Positions 1 through 8,086 of a stretch of DNA of 32,451 nucleotides are shown in pieces (the first letter of the stretch is position 1; every line of letters begins with the position of its first letter). The position numbers and the translations under genes were made by a program. The stretch is from positions 1-32,451 of the forward strand of contig JAFUEE010000018.1 of assembly GCA_017464085.1 (NCBI GenBank), read 5' to 3'. The DNA is from Pseudomonadota bacterium (GTDB taxonomy: Bacteria; Myxococcota_A; Bradymonadia; UBA4248). A model generated the notes under the pieces. That model did not search any database, was not told the origin of the DNA, and saw only the letters and a list, made by a program, of their open reading frames with translations.

Positions 1-1
1 G

Positions 2-88
2 ACCTACGTTATCGAGTATACTGACGATTGGCAAAACACGGGGAGAGCTTACATTGAGGCAAGTGCTCTCCAAAATTACGCGAGGTAA
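2..88 (+). CDS. 3' end of an unidentified gene (partial)
   Basis: The second forward frame is open from the window edge to a TAA at 86-88 and gives 28 residues ending in LQNYAR. The composition looks coding (mixed polar and aromatic residues, no low complexity), but too little is present to recognise a family. The gene would begin outside the window. It may equally be a chance open frame. Confidence 0.35.
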   Translation, partial: TYVIEYTDDWQNTGRAYIEASALQNYAR

Positions 89-392
89 CGTTTGCTGATG
101 CTGGGTTTCCAGTTTTTGCGAACTTTTATGGACACTACCCTCACACACCCGCGTTGTGTATCATTAGAAGCAGTACACTGTCTATCCTTTCATTTCACAG
201 GCTCAGTTCAGCGCAACTCAATCCCAAAACGCCAACAAACATCAAAACGCAAGTTCAGCGCAACACAACACAAACCCAAATGCCAAACTTGCCTCCCTCC
301 CCTAAAATACTGCCTTTCTTTCTGGAGGGGGTGTGGGGGAACCTCTTTCTTTTGGCACCAAAGAAAGAGGTTCCCCCACACAAATCAAATAA
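89..392. other. Intergenic region with a 12-bp direct repeat
   Basis: No convincing gene lies here; the open frames across it are rich in T, Q, P and K and lack ribosome binding sites. GTTCAGCGCAAC occurs twice, at 206-217 and 253-264, in an A/C-rich stretch. The right part holds the long hairpin at 331-381. Confidence 0.5.
331..381. repeat. 22-bp perfect hairpin, dispersed repeat / possible terminator
   Basis: Positions 331-352 are the exact reverse complement of 360-381, with a 7-base loop. The stem reads GTGTGGGGGAACC then CTCTTTCTTT. It ends 11 bases beyond the stop of the minus-strand outer-membrane gene, so it may end that transcript, although no T-run follows on either strand. A related, less perfect copy lies at 8029-8076 in the same position relative to another minus-strand stop codon. 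Confidence 0.7.
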
Positions 393-1955
393 TTAAAATG
401 AATATCTGGCCTGGAGGAACAAGTAGTTCGGGCCAGTCGTGCGGTTACCGAAGGCGTTGTCACCATCGCCGGCGTGGAAGACGCCGCCCACGGCAAGTTC
501 AGTACCTTTCCAGAAGCGGAACGAGAGATTCGGGACAATCATTGCGCTCGGCTCACTCAAGCACCACACAACCGAAAGACGGAAGAGCATCTGCTCGTTG
601 AATGCCTTGAAGTCTGCATTGACCATCAAATAGTGCTGCAAATCATTCGCGCCAAATTCATCGACAAAGCCATAGATGTACTGCATGTTCATGTACAGCC
701 ATGATGTAAATGTATTGTCGATACCGACGACTGCTTTGACAAAGAAGCCTTCTTCGACCTGATCGTCTTTAACGGGTGTGCCATTGATGTCGAGATCAAT
801 CGTCACTGCGTCATGCATTGTGAACGCGATTTCGCCCCAGAGGCCGATACCGCCCAGCCATTTGACGGTCGTCGCAAAGTCAGCGCCTGCGACCCACACA
901 TGCGGATATTCAACGGTCACATCTGTATAGGCCGTCAACGTCGAGATGCCGTCATAACCGAAAGAACGCATCAAATCCATCAGGCCTTTGCGTTGCTCGG
1001 CATCACCTGCCACGAGGTGAATGTTCGCATCGATGGCATCTGAAACCTGCGGATCTGTCGAGACTGCGTTGACATTGACCGTGCGCGGCTGCATGTTGTG
1101 GTCAAACCCATAATAGCCATAGAAGTTGAGGTCAACGCCCAACAGCGAAAAACCGACGCGCAGACCGACCTGTGAATTCTCAATGCCATCATCCGGTTCG
1201 CCGACCTTGACATCATACAAAATCGAACCGTGGTATTTCACATACAGTTCCTGAAGATCGACGAGATTGTTCAGGACTTTCGATTTGGCAAACCGTCTGA
1301 ACTGATCGGGCCCGCCAAAGACATATTCAGATGATTCAGGCACGAGACCTGAGCGGAAACGCGGCACCCAGACGAGCTGAATCTTAAAGTCGCTGAACGT
1401 CGGCGTATCGCCATCGCCCCAGACTTCCCAGCCCGGCGAGTACGTCAGGTTGATCATCTCATTGGCCACGCGGCGACCAAAATCCTGATAATCCTCAAGA
1501 TCAAGGCTATTAATCACACTTGTCGGGTTGAATCTGTCTGCAGACCCCCAGTCAATGATCTGACGCCCAAGACGAATGTCCAAGCCGTCAAAGATAAAGT
1601 CAGAAATCTGAATATAAAGCGCCTCGCTCTCAATCATAAACGGATCGACTTTGTCCCTGCGGCGAAGCGTATTCAATTGATAGACATCGCTCTTGCCCGT
1701 AAAGGTCAAAGAGGCATCAGCAACGACATTCACATTTTCCCAATAGAAACCACCTGTAAATCGGAAAGTGTTGTCAAGACGGTCAAAGCGGACCGGATCA
1801 ACGTCATCGGGCATATCATGCCCGGGAATCGTCATGTGCAGATCGGTGAAGATCGAACCTTTATAATCAAATTCCTGTGCTTGAGCCGTTCCCTGCATCG
1901 CCCCGAAAACGCCCGCCGCAAGTGCACATCCGAGAAAGAGTGATGATTTTCGCAT
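393..1955 (-). CDS. Outer-membrane beta-barrel protein, DUF1302-like
   Basis: The 520-residue product begins with a signal peptide (MRKSS, then a hydrophobic core, cleavage likely after AQA near residue 26). It ends in ARYSF with a terminal Phe, the usual signal for outer-membrane barrel assembly. Many alternating hydrophobic strands and the motif GRQIIDWGSADRFNPT recall the DUF1302 family of putative outer-membrane proteins. The start at 1955 is preferred because AGGA lies 8 bases upstream, whereas the ATG at 1979 would place that site inside the coding region. The substrate, if it is a porin or an exporter, cannot be told. It stands alone, with glnS upstream on the same strand across hairpins. 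The family name is moderately sure and the location is sure. Confidence 0.8.
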   Translation of the reverse strand: MRKSSLFLGCALAAGVFGAMQGTAQAQEFDYKGSIFTDLHMTIPGHDMPDDVDPVRFDRLDNTFRFTGGFYWENVNVVADASLTFTGKSDVYQLNTLRRRDKVDPFMIESEALYIQISDFIFDGLDIRLGRQIIDWGSADRFNPTSVINSLDLEDYQDFGRRVANEMINLTYSPGWEVWGDGDTPTFSDFKIQLVWVPRFRSGLVPESSEYVFGGPDQFRRFAKSKVLNNLVDLQELYVKYHGSILYDVKVGEPDDGIENSQVGLRVGFSLLGVDLNFYGYYGFDHNMQPRTVNVNAVSTDPQVSDAIDANIHLVAGDAEQRKGLMDLMRSFGYDGISTLTAYTDVTVEYPHVWVAGADFATTVKWLGGIGLWGEIAFTMHDAVTIDLDINGTPVKDDQVEEGFFVKAVVGIDNTFTSWLYMNMQYIYGFVDEFGANDLQHYLMVNADFKAFNEQMLFRLSVVWCLSEPSAMIVPNLSFRFWKGTELAVGGVFHAGDGDNAFGNRTTGPNYLFLQARYSF

Positions 1956-2095
1956 CCAATATGTCCTGTGAAAAAACAATGATAATTGCTCGCGAGATTA
2001 ACTCGCTCCAAAAACGCGCGAACTAACGCAAGGGGCGTGGGGTTATTCACTTTTTTTTGAGCGCGGACAGCGCATCAAACTCATGGATACAAAAA

Positions 2096-2186
2096 ATGCC
2101 GCGTATCCCGTCAGGGATAGCGGCATTGCCGGACGTATGCGCCAGCGGCGCATAGGACGGCGCGCGGCGTATGTCACAGCCGCGCC
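2096..2186. repeat. Cluster of three palindromes; the last is a terminator for glnS
   Basis: Element A (2096-2126): ATGCCGC pairs with GCGGCAT, G2103 is unpaired, and TATCCC pairs with GGGATA. On the minus strand it is followed at once by a T-run (2091-2096), so it can act as the rho-independent terminator of glnS. Element B (2128-2161): TATGCGCC pairs with GGCGCATA around an AGC loop, G2135 is unpaired, and the lower stem holds tandem G-A mismatches. Element C (2162-2185): GCGCGGC pairs with GCCGCGC and is followed by CTACC. A and B belong to the bulged palindrome family described in the findings. Confidence 0.75.
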
Positions 2187-2198
2187 TACCAAACAACC

Positions 2199-3878
2199 TT
2201 AACCATTCTTCTTCTGGATCTTTGCCCAGTCATCGCTCATCGTCACTGTGCGATTGAAGATGAGATGATCGGGTGTCGAATCGTCATCGACATTGAAGTA
2301 TGCGACGCGCTCGAACTGGCAGTGATAGCCGGGCTTCGCATCGGCAAGCGCGGGCTCGACATAGCCGTTGAGGATTTCCATCGAGTTCGGGTTGAGATAT
2401 TTTTTGAAATCGCCATCGGGATCCGCGAGCGGATCAGAAACCGTGAAGAGGCTGTTGATCATGCGGCATTCTGCTGGAAGCGCATGCGCGCGGCTAAGCC
2501 AGTGAATCGTCGCCTTGATCTTGCGGCCATCAGGCGTATTGCCACCGCGCGTCTCAGGATCGTAGGTGCAGCGGACCTGCGTGATGTTGCCATCGGCATC
2601 CTTGTCCACGCCCGTACATTTGATGACGTATGCATAGCGCAGCCGGACTTCTCGCCCTGGCGTGAGGCGATAAAATTTAGACGGCGCATTCTCCATGAAA
2701 TCGGCTGACTCGATGTAAAGCTCGCGAGAAAACGGCACTTTGCGCGACCCGAGGCTGTCATCTGTCGGCGAATACGGCGCATCAAACCATTCGACCTGAT
2801 CTTCGGGATAATTTTCAATCAGGACACGGATCGGCTTCGTGACACCCATCACGCGGGGCACTGTCGCATTGAGATGTTCGCGGACACAGTGTTCGAGCAG
2901 CGCAAAATCGACAAGCGAATCGCGCTTGTTCACGCCGATCAGCTCACAGAAATTGCGGATGGCTTCAGGTGTAAACCCACGGCGGCGCATGCCTGAAATC
3001 GTCGGCATACGCGGATCATCCCAGCCATTCACATGGCCTTCCTTGACGAGCGAAAGCAGACGGCGCTTGCTCAGAACGATGTCTGTCAGGTTGAGCTTCG
3101 CGAACTCGATCTGCTGCGGATGCCGGTCGAGCTCAAGCGCATCGATGAACCAGTCATACAGAATGCGGTGATCTTCAAACTCAAGCGTGCACACCGAATG
3201 CGTGATGCCTTCAATCGCATCCGAAAGACCATGCGCAAAGTCATACATCGGATAGATGCACCACTTGTCACCCGTCCGGTGATGATGCGCAAACTTGATG
3301 CGATATATCAGCGGGTCGCGCATGTTCATATTCTTATGGCACATGTCGATCTTCGCCCTCAGGACGCGCTCCCCTTCCTTGAACTCCCCATTCTTCATGC
3401 GTTCCAGAAGGTCAAGGCTCTCTTCTGCCGGGCGGTCTCTCCACGGGCTAGGCTTGCCATCCGTATAGAAATTGCCGCGATACTCGCGAATCTCTTCCGG
3501 CGTCAGCTCATCGACGTATGCAAGACCACGGCGAATCAGCTCTTTCGCCCACTCATAAAGCTGATCGAAATAATCCGATGCAAAGTAAAGATTGTCCCAA
3601 TGGAAGCCCAGCCATTCCACGTCATGCTTGATCGAATCGCAGTATTCCGTATCCTCTTTGACCGGATCCGTGTCGTCAAAGCGAAGGTTGCACGTGCCAC
3701 CAAAGCGCTGTGCAAGGCCAAAATTCAAGCATATCGACTTGGCATGTCCGATGTGAAGATAACCATTCGGCTCAGGCGGAAATCGTGTCGCGACTCTCCC
3801 GCCATTCTTGCCGTTCGCGATATCCTGTTCAACGATTTCACGCACAAAATTGGAACCAACTTCCGTCTTTTCTGCCAT
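2199..3878 (-). CDS. glnS: Glutaminyl-tRNA synthetase
   Basis: Class I aminoacyl-tRNA synthetase that charges tRNA-Gln with glutamine in the cytoplasm. The 559-residue length matches bacterial GlnS. The class I signature HIGH is at residues 42-45 within [15 protein letters not shown], and the second ATP-binding signature appears as VLSKRR at 268-273, the variant typical of GlnS. The anticodon-binding beta-barrel half follows and is complete to the stop. The start at 3878 is chosen because AAGGA lies 7 bases upstream; an in-frame ATG at 3905 lies before that site. A GlnS means glutamine is charged directly rather than by transamidation, a trait patchy among deltaproteobacteria. Confidence 0.97.
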   Translation of the reverse strand: MAEKTEVGSNFVREIVEQDIANGKNGGRVATRFPPEPNGYLHIGHAKSICLNFGLAQRFGGTCNLRFDDTDPVKEDTEYCDSIKHDVEWLGFHWDNLYFASDYFDQLYEWAKELIRRGLAYVDELTPEEIREYRGNFYTDGKPSPWRDRPAEESLDLLERMKNGEFKEGERVLRAKIDMCHKNMNMRDPLIYRIKFAHHHRTGDKWCIYPMYDFAHGLSDAIEGITHSVCTLEFEDHRILYDWFIDALELDRHPQQIEFAKLNLTDIVLSKRRLLSLVKEGHVNGWDDPRMPTISGMRRRGFTPEAIRNFCELIGVNKRDSLVDFALLEHCVREHLNATVPRVMGVTKPIRVLIENYPEDQVEWFDAPYSPTDDSLGSRKVPFSRELYIESADFMENAPSKFYRLTPGREVRLRYAYVIKCTGVDKDADGNITQVRCTYDPETRGGNTPDGRKIKATIHWLSRAHALPAECRMINSLFTVSDPLADPDGDFKKYLNPNSMEILNGYVEPALADAKPGYHCQFERVAYFNVDDDSTPDHLIFNRTVTMSDDWAKIQKKNG

Positions 3879-3910
3879 TGTTTTATCCTTAAAAATGTGT
3901 GACACAAAAG

Positions 3911-3934
3911 TTGAGCCCGGTTTTGCAGGCTCAA
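3911..3934 (-). promoter_or_regulatory. Leader hairpin upstream of glnS
   Basis: TTGAGCC (3911-3917) pairs with GGCTCAA (3928-3934) around a 10-base loop. It would lie in the 5' leader of the glnS transcript, about 33 bases before the start codon. It is not a convincing terminator in that direction (CTTTTG follows). Its role is unknown. Confidence 0.35.
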
Positions 3935-3989
3935 AATCCGCGCTTTTTTACTCGCTATGCGCCATGCGCGCAAGCATTTCTCTATGAAA

Positions 3990-4011
3990 CTGACCACTGA
4001 CAACTGACAAC
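3990..4011. repeat. Heptanucleotide tandem array
   Basis: CTGACCA is followed by two copies of CTGACAA and the start of a fourth, all in exact 7-base register. It sits 20 bases before the ATG at 4031, in the place where a ribosome binding site would be expected. Confidence 0.6.
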
Positions 4012-4030
4012 TAAATATAAAATACTAGCC

Positions 4031-4981
4031 ATGTCACCACCGAACGCTCAAACGCCTGACCCTTACCAAAGCCGCAGAAGAATGGCCCGGTATGCCATCC
4101 CCATCATCCTCGTTGTCTGGCTGTGCGCCTATCTATACTATAGCAATCACCAGCCCGCCTATATCATCCCCGAAACATCCCCCGATGCTTCAAGCATGCA
4201 CGCCCCAAAGCCCATCATCGCGCTCACTCCGTCGCTCACCGAAACGCTTTGGGCGCTCGACATCGAGCATTCCGACTACAAGCTCGTTGCGACAAGCCCT
4301 TTTACCAATGATGCACGCGCAGACAGCCTCATCCGCCTGCAAAGCGCCGGCTCGCTCGAACAGATCGTCGCGCTCAAACCTGCGCTCGTCCTGCTCCATC
4401 CAGCCGACAGCCGCCTCAAAGAACAGCTCGAAGCCATGCACATCCCTACGCTCAGCCATGCCATGGATACCATCGAGGACATTGAAAGCGCCATCATTAA
4501 TATTGGCAAACAAATCAACAAACGCACCCAGGCACACGAACTCCTCGAACAGATCCACAGCGACCTCAAGGCAAACGCCATTCACTATCGCAAGACCGAA
4601 ACACATCCAGGCATCCTCATCATCGTCGACAGACTTGACGCGCGCATGCTTCAATTTTATACCGCCCAATCGCCTGCCTATCTCGCAGATCTCGTCAGAG
4701 GCTGCGGATACGAGGTCATACAGGCATCACAAAACCCTTGGGCGCGCGTCAGCGCGGAACAGCTCATCGAACTCAACCCCACTTCAATTCTCTTCCTTGC
4801 GCACGACAGCGACGATGCTCAACAAATCGCGTCTGAAATGCGCAAACTATACCCGACACTTCACGCCGTCGCACACGACAAACTCTTCGTCTATGACGAT
4901 TCCGATCTCTCCGTGCCCGGCCCAGATATCGCCCACTCACAATCCAAACTCTGCGCATGGCTTCACAAGAACGACACATGA
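4031..4981 (+). CDS. BtuF-like periplasmic binding protein with N-terminal membrane anchor
   Basis: The 316-residue protein has a cytoplasmic start, one hydrophobic segment (about residues 21-37) and then a class III solute-binding fold as in BtuF and siderophore-binding proteins. The family opening is seen in IIALTPSLTETLWAL, and later the usual LKPALVLL strand. The N-terminal segment lacks a lipobox or clear cleavage site, so the protein is probably tethered to the inner membrane. No good Shine-Dalgarno precedes 4031; the ATG at 4082 (MARYAIP) is an alternative start. Its stop overlaps the start of the ABC ATPase by four bases (ATGA), so the two are translationally coupled. That partner looks like an exporter ATPase rather than a BtuCD-type importer, so the ligand and role are uncertain. 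Confidence 0.75.
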   Translation: MSPPNAQTPDPYQSRRRMARYAIPIILVVWLCAYLYYSNHQPAYIIPETSPDASSMHAPKPIIALTPSLTETLWALDIEHSDYKLVATSPFTNDARADSLIRLQSAGSLEQIVALKPALVLLHPADSRLKEQLEAMHIPTLSHAMDTIEDIESAIINIGKQINKRTQAHELLEQIHSDLKANAIHYRKTETHPGILIIVDRLDARMLQFYTAQSPAYLADLVRGCGYEVIQASQNPWARVSAEQLIELNPTSILFLAHDSDDAQQIASEMRKLYPTLHAVAHDKLFVYDDSDLSVPGPDIAHSQSKLCAWLHKNDT

Positions 4982-5796
4982 TTCACATCGAGCATCTCAC
5001 CTATCACTACGGAGATTTCTGCGCGCTCAAAGATATTTCATTCGACATCAGTTCCGGGCAGATCGTCGCATTCATCGGGCCTAATGGCGCAGGCAAATCC
5101 ACGACGATGAAAATCCTCACGACTCTGCTCCGCCCCGAAACAGGCAACGTCACCGTCGCAGGCATTGATGTCAGCAAAAATCCACTCGAGGTCCGTCGAC
5201 ACATCGGCTATCTCCCCGAAACAAACCCGCTCTATGAAGACATGATCGTTCACGACGCGCTCGAAATGGCCGCCGCACAGCACGGCATTCCTCGCGCCAA
5301 ACGCCCACTAGCCGTCAAAAAAGCCGCTCAACACTGCAGCCTCAACGCCGTCATGCACCTCCCCATTCACCAGCTCTCACGCGGCTTCAGACAACGCGTC
5401 GGCATCGCTCAGGCCATCATACACGACCCAGACATCCTCATCCTCGACGAAGCCACGACAGGCCTCGACCCCAACCAGATCCGCGAAATCCGCGACCTCA
5501 TCCTCTCGATTGGAAAAACCAAAACCATCCTGCTCTCCACACACATCCTCCAGGAAGTCACCGCAATCGCAAGCCGCATCATCCTCATCGATCACGGCAC
5601 AATCGCTTGTGACGGCACCGTCGACACGCTCCTCAACGACCTGCGAAAACAAACCAATAACGCGCTCGCGAATATCGAAGACCTGTTCGCTTTCTACACA
5701 TCTCCTCGCTCAGAATCCACACGCTCAGAACGCTCAGAACGCCCTGAAGCCCCGTGCCCCGATCAAACACACTCCGACCCACAGACAAAGGACTGA
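4978..5796 (+). CDS. ABC transporter ATP-binding protein, GldA-like
   Basis: The 272-residue ATPase subunit has Walker A GPNGAGKST, Q-loop region GYLPETNPLYEDM, signature LSRGFRQRVG, Walker B LILDEATTGLD and an H-loop in LLSTHILQEV. The Q-loop and TTGLDPNQIREIRDLI stretches closely resemble GldA of the gliding-motility/ABC-2 exporter group. Walker B has Ala where DEPTTGLD is usual. The C-terminus is a polar tail rich in Ser, Glu and Arg (SERSER). The start at 4978 overlaps the upstream stop (ATGA), and the permease follows after one base. Together they would form an ABC-2 type transporter driven from the cytoplasmic face. No gldG-like third component is adjacent, so a motility role is not shown. 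Confidence 0.9.
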   Translation: MIHIEHLTYHYGDFCALKDISFDISSGQIVAFIGPNGAGKSTTMKILTTLLRPETGNVTVAGIDVSKNPLEVRRHIGYLPETNPLYEDMIVHDALEMAAAQHGIPRAKRPLAVKKAAQHCSLNAVMHLPIHQLSRGFRQRVGIAQAIIHDPDILILDEATTGLDPNQIREIRDLILSIGKTKTILLSTHILQEVTAIASRIILIDHGTIACDGTVDTLLNDLRKQTNNALANIEDLFAFYTSPRSESTRSERSERPEAPCPDQTHSDPQTKD

Positions 5797-5797
5797 C

Positions 5798-6508
5798 ATG
5801 TTTACGATCTACCGCCGCGACCTTTCACGCATGATCCACTCCCAGACCGTCGGCATCATCGTCGTCCTCTTTCTGCTCATCATGGGCGCGATGTTCTTCG
5901 TCGATTTCTTCGACACCGTTCAGACGCTCAGCCTTCGCAAATTCTTCTCACAAGCCCCCCTGCTGCTCTCCATCTTCTGTCCGGCGCTCACGATGAACAC
6001 CCTCGCACAGGAACGTGCACAGAAAACGCTCGATCTCCTCCAGACCATGCCCGTCAAAACAGCAGACATCGTCCTCGCAAAGTTCCTCACCTGCCTCACG
6101 CTCCTCGCGCTAGTCCTGCTTTTCACACTTTCCTATCCCATCTCATTGGCAACACTCGGTCCGCTCGATTGGGGTCCCGTCATCGGCGGATACATCGCGC
6201 TCCTCCTTCTGGGCGGCGGCTATATCGCCCTCGGCATCCTCGCTTCCTCGTGTACCAAAGACCAGATTTCCGCATTCCTCCTCGCGTTTTTCCTCTGCTT
6301 CGCGCTCACATTCATACACCGCCTCTCCCTCGATGCCTCTGGAACGACCGCATCACTGCTCCAATATATCTCGGTCAATTCACACTTTTCCAACATCGCA
6401 CGCGGCGTCGTCGATATACGCGACATCTTTTATGCTTTCACATTGCAATTCCTTGCGCTCACTGCGACAATCCTCAAATTGGAATCTAAAAAATATCCCG
6501 AACGATAA
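5798..6508 (+). CDS. ABC-2 type permease, GldF-like
   Basis: The 236-residue membrane protein has six probable transmembrane segments. The first follows the N-terminal FTIYRRDLSRMI amphipathic stretch, and the ER-x-x-x-T-L-D-L-L motif (QERAQKTLDLLQTMPV) after segment two is typical of ABC-2 permeases such as GldF. AAAGGA lies 4 bases before the ATG at 5798, and the ATPase stop lies one base upstream, so the two are one transcription unit. It should form the membrane channel for the preceding ATPase, probably as a dimer. The substrate is unknown. Confidence 0.88.
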   Translation: MFTIYRRDLSRMIHSQTVGIIVVLFLLIMGAMFFVDFFDTVQTLSLRKFFSQAPLLLSIFCPALTMNTLAQERAQKTLDLLQTMPVKTADIVLAKFLTCLTLLALVLLFTLSYPISLATLGPLDWGPVIGGYIALLLLGGGYIALGILASSCTKDQISAFLLAFFLCFALTFIHRLSLDASGTTASLLQYISVNSHFSNIARGVVDIRDIFYAFTLQFLALTATILKLESKKYPER

Positions 6509-6601
6509 TCGTTTCGTATGTGATTATGTGATGCCAAGAGACGTTCCACGGAACATCTACATTGGGATTATACCATTCATACCTTTCGTTTTCTAATGCT
6601 C

Positions 6602-6627
6602 GCCTATGCGCCTGCGGCGCATACGGC
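6602..6627. repeat. Bulged palindrome
   Basis: GCC pairs with GGC, C6624 is unpaired, and TATGCGCC (6605-6612) pairs with GGCGCATA (6616-6623) around a TGC loop. A decayed second copy with TATC and GATA cores follows at 6642-6661. Both lie downstream of the ABC permease. Confidence 0.7.
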
Positions 6628-6700
6628 TCGTTTGCGCGTTCTATCTCGCTTACGCTCGATACGCCCGCGCCATTTTTCACGGCATCTCACATGCGTTTTC

Positions 6701-6746
6701 AAAAAAATTGAAAAAATCGACACACCAAGTGTCACAATTTTTTTTT
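6701..6746 (+). terminator. Candidate rho-independent terminator or rpn leader attenuator
   Basis: GACAC (6719-6723) pairs with GTGTC (6729-6733), flanked by an A-run (6701-6707) complementary to a run of nine T (6738-6746). It could end the ABC operon transcript. It ends 56 bases before the Rpn start codon, so if the Rpn promoter lies upstream it would act as a leader structure instead. Confidence 0.45.
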
Positions 6747-6802
6747 GACGGCACCATTAGGTGTGAAAGCAGGGCGCTTTCCTCACACAAAGGAGCCGCA
6801 AT

Positions 6803-7930
6803 ATGCCAAAGCGAACGAAACGCAAACGCCAGCCCCAAGACAAAGACAACGCCTTAAACGTCTTCATGTCCAAACCAGAAATCTTTGCAGACCTGTTCAA
6901 CGCCTATATCTACAACGGCAAACAAGTCATCCAGCCGGATCGTCTGGAACCCGCAGACCGACTGCTCAGCGAAGTCATCGGAAATGCCAAAGGGCAGGCA
7001 AAGCTCACGCGGTATCGAGATGTCTTCAAAGCCTACCGTGACAAGAACGCCACCTACATCCTGCTGGGCATCGAAAATCAAATGGCAATCCATTACGCGA
7101 TGCCGCTCAGGAACATGATCTATGATTCCCTGTCCCTTCTCGCAAGACTACGCCAGAAAAGCGCGAAGCATCTCGCGCTCAAAGACCTCAAGCGCCCGGA
7201 TGAGTTTCTGTCCAGGTTTGCCAAAACAGACCATATTGATCCGGTCATCACGATTACCGTCTATTACGGCTCTGACCTCTGGGATGGCCCATACTCCCTC
7301 CATGAAATGATGCGGTTTCCCGATGAGACGCTTAAATCCTTAGTTCCAAACTACTTTCTCAACCTTATCGTTCCTGCTAAAATGGGCGAAGAGATGCTCG
7401 CAAATCTCGGCACTGAGCTTCGCGAGGTCTTCAAGTGCATCCGGCTTTCCCAGAATAAAGAGGAATTCTATGCATTCATCCTGAATGAACCTCGGTGCCA
7501 AGAGATGTCATACGAGGCCGTTCAAGCCATTAATGCATGCACACACGCAAACATAAAAATCACTCAAAAAGGAGGAAAAACAAATATGTGTCGAGCCATC
7601 ATCGAACTAAAACAAGATGCCTACAACGAAGGCTACCAGAAAGGTTGTCAGGCCATCATCGAATTGAAACAAGATGCCTATAACGAAGGCTTCATGAAAG
7701 GCGAGGAGTCCGGCTTCATGAAAGGCGAGGAGTCCGGCTTCATGAAAGGCGAGGAGTCCGGCTTCATGAAAGGCGAGGAGTCCGGCTTCATGAAAGGCGA
7801 GGAGTCCAGCATGTCACGCTTCACATTGAAGATGTTCCAAAACAACTATGGTATCAAAGAAATCTCCGAGATAACCGGGCTCACGCCTAGCAAAATCGAA
7901 CAAATCATTCAGGCACAGCAGCACTCATGA
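6803..7930 (+). CDS. Rpn-family PD-(D/E)XK nuclease with intragenic C-terminal product
   Basis: The 375-residue protein belongs to the Rpn/PD-(D/E)XK transposase-like nucleases. The basic N-terminus is followed by the nuclease core: D73 in RYRDVFKAYRD and E91/Q93 in LLGIENQ fit the family's D...ExQ active site, so catalysis seems possible. AAAGGAG precedes the ATG at 6803 by 7 bases. The C-terminal third (from residue 262) holds two copies of a 19-residue block, five copies of GFMKGEES and a helical end (GIKEISEITGLTPSKIEQI). Members of the family cut DNA and, in Escherichia coli, act as anti-phage toxins restrained by a small protein made from an internal start; the internal start is a separate entry. 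No transposon ends or partner gene are visible. Confidence 0.85.
   Translation: MPKRTKRKRQPQDKDNALNVFMSKPEIFADLFNAYIYNGKQVIQPDRLEPADRLLSEVIGNAKGQAKLTRYRDVFKAYRDKNATYILLGIENQMAIHYAMPLRNMIYDSLSLLARLRQKSAKHLALKDLKRPDEFLSRFAKTDHIDPVITITVYYGSDLWDGPYSLHEMMRFPDETLKSLVPNYFLNLIVPAKMGEEMLANLGTELREVFKCIRLSQNKEEFYAFILNEPRCQEMSYEAVQAINACTHANIKITQKGGKTNMCRAIIELKQDAYNEGYQKGCQAIIELKQDAYNEGFMKGEESGFMKGEESGFMKGEESGFMKGEESGFMKGEESSMSRFTLKMFQNNYGIKEISEITGLTPSKIEQIIQAQQHS
7586..7930 (+). CDS. Putative RpnS-like intragenic antitoxin (internal start)
   Basis: Within the Rpn gene and in the same frame, AAAAAGGAGG (7566-7575) precedes an ATG at 7586-7588 by 10 bases. This site is better than most true starts in the window. 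Translation from it would give a 114-residue product made only of the repeat-rich C-terminal part, without the nuclease. In published Rpn systems such a separately translated C-terminal protein (RpnS) binds and blocks the full-length nuclease, and its dimer helix carries short repeats of variable number. Here the repeats have Gly every four residues (GFMK-GEES). The product is inferred; only the sequence layout is seen. Confidence 0.6.
   Translation: MCRAIIELKQDAYNEGYQKGCQAIIELKQDAYNEGFMKGEESGFMKGEESGFMKGEESGFMKGEESGFMKGEESSMSRFTLKMFQNNYGIKEISEITGLTPSKIEQIIQAQQHS
7589..7702 (+). repeat. 57-bp tandem duplication inside rpn
   Basis: Two adjacent 57-base blocks, 7589-7645 and 7646-7702, encode the same residues (C, R/Q, AIIELKQDAYNEG, then YQKG or FMKG). 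They differ mainly at third positions plus the last residues, so the duplication is older than the 24-bp array that follows. Confidence 0.85.
7688..7807 (+). repeat. 24-bp minisatellite, five identical copies
   Basis: A 24-base unit encoding GFMKGEES is repeated exactly five times (starts at 7688, 7712, 7736, 7760, 7784). The lack of any difference between units suggests recent expansion, and loss or gain of units would keep the reading frame. Confidence 0.95.
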
Positions 7931-8028
7931 CAGCCCATAAGGAGCGAACCACACAAAACGGTCATTGCCACACAATTGCCATGAACCAATAAACAGCCCA
8001 TCACACATCGCCTTTCTTTAGGGAAGGG

Positions 8029-8076
8029 TGTGGGGGCAACCTTTTCTTTGAGTACCAAAGAAAGGGAGCCCCCACA
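8029..8076. repeat. Imperfect copy of the long hairpin element
   Basis: TGTGGGGG (8029-8036) pairs with CCCCCACA (8069-8076), and the inner CTTTCTT/AAGAAAG parts also pair with small mismatches. The flanking CCTTTCTTT upstream matches that of the element at 331-381. It ends 10 bases beyond the stop of the minus-strand suhB-like gene and lies between that gene and rpn, so it may end both transcripts. Confidence 0.65.
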
Positions 8077-8086
8077 AAAATGAAAT

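Noticed and set aside
3033..3902. 289-codon plus-strand open frame opposite glnS
   Set aside because: It is the antisense shadow of glnS, with Arg/Ile/Val-rich composition and no start signal.
4092..5084. 330-codon plus-strand open frame
   Set aside because: It lies in another frame over the BtuF-like gene, is low-complexity Ser/Arg/Pro, and conflicts with a well-supported operon.
7688..7807. CRISPR-like regular repeats
   Set aside because: The 24-bp units have no spacers, are in frame and encode a peptide repeat; this is a coding minisatellite.
6803..7930. Rpn gene as part of an active transposon
   Set aside because: No terminal inverted repeats, target duplications or second transposase gene flank it; the family name transposase is historical.
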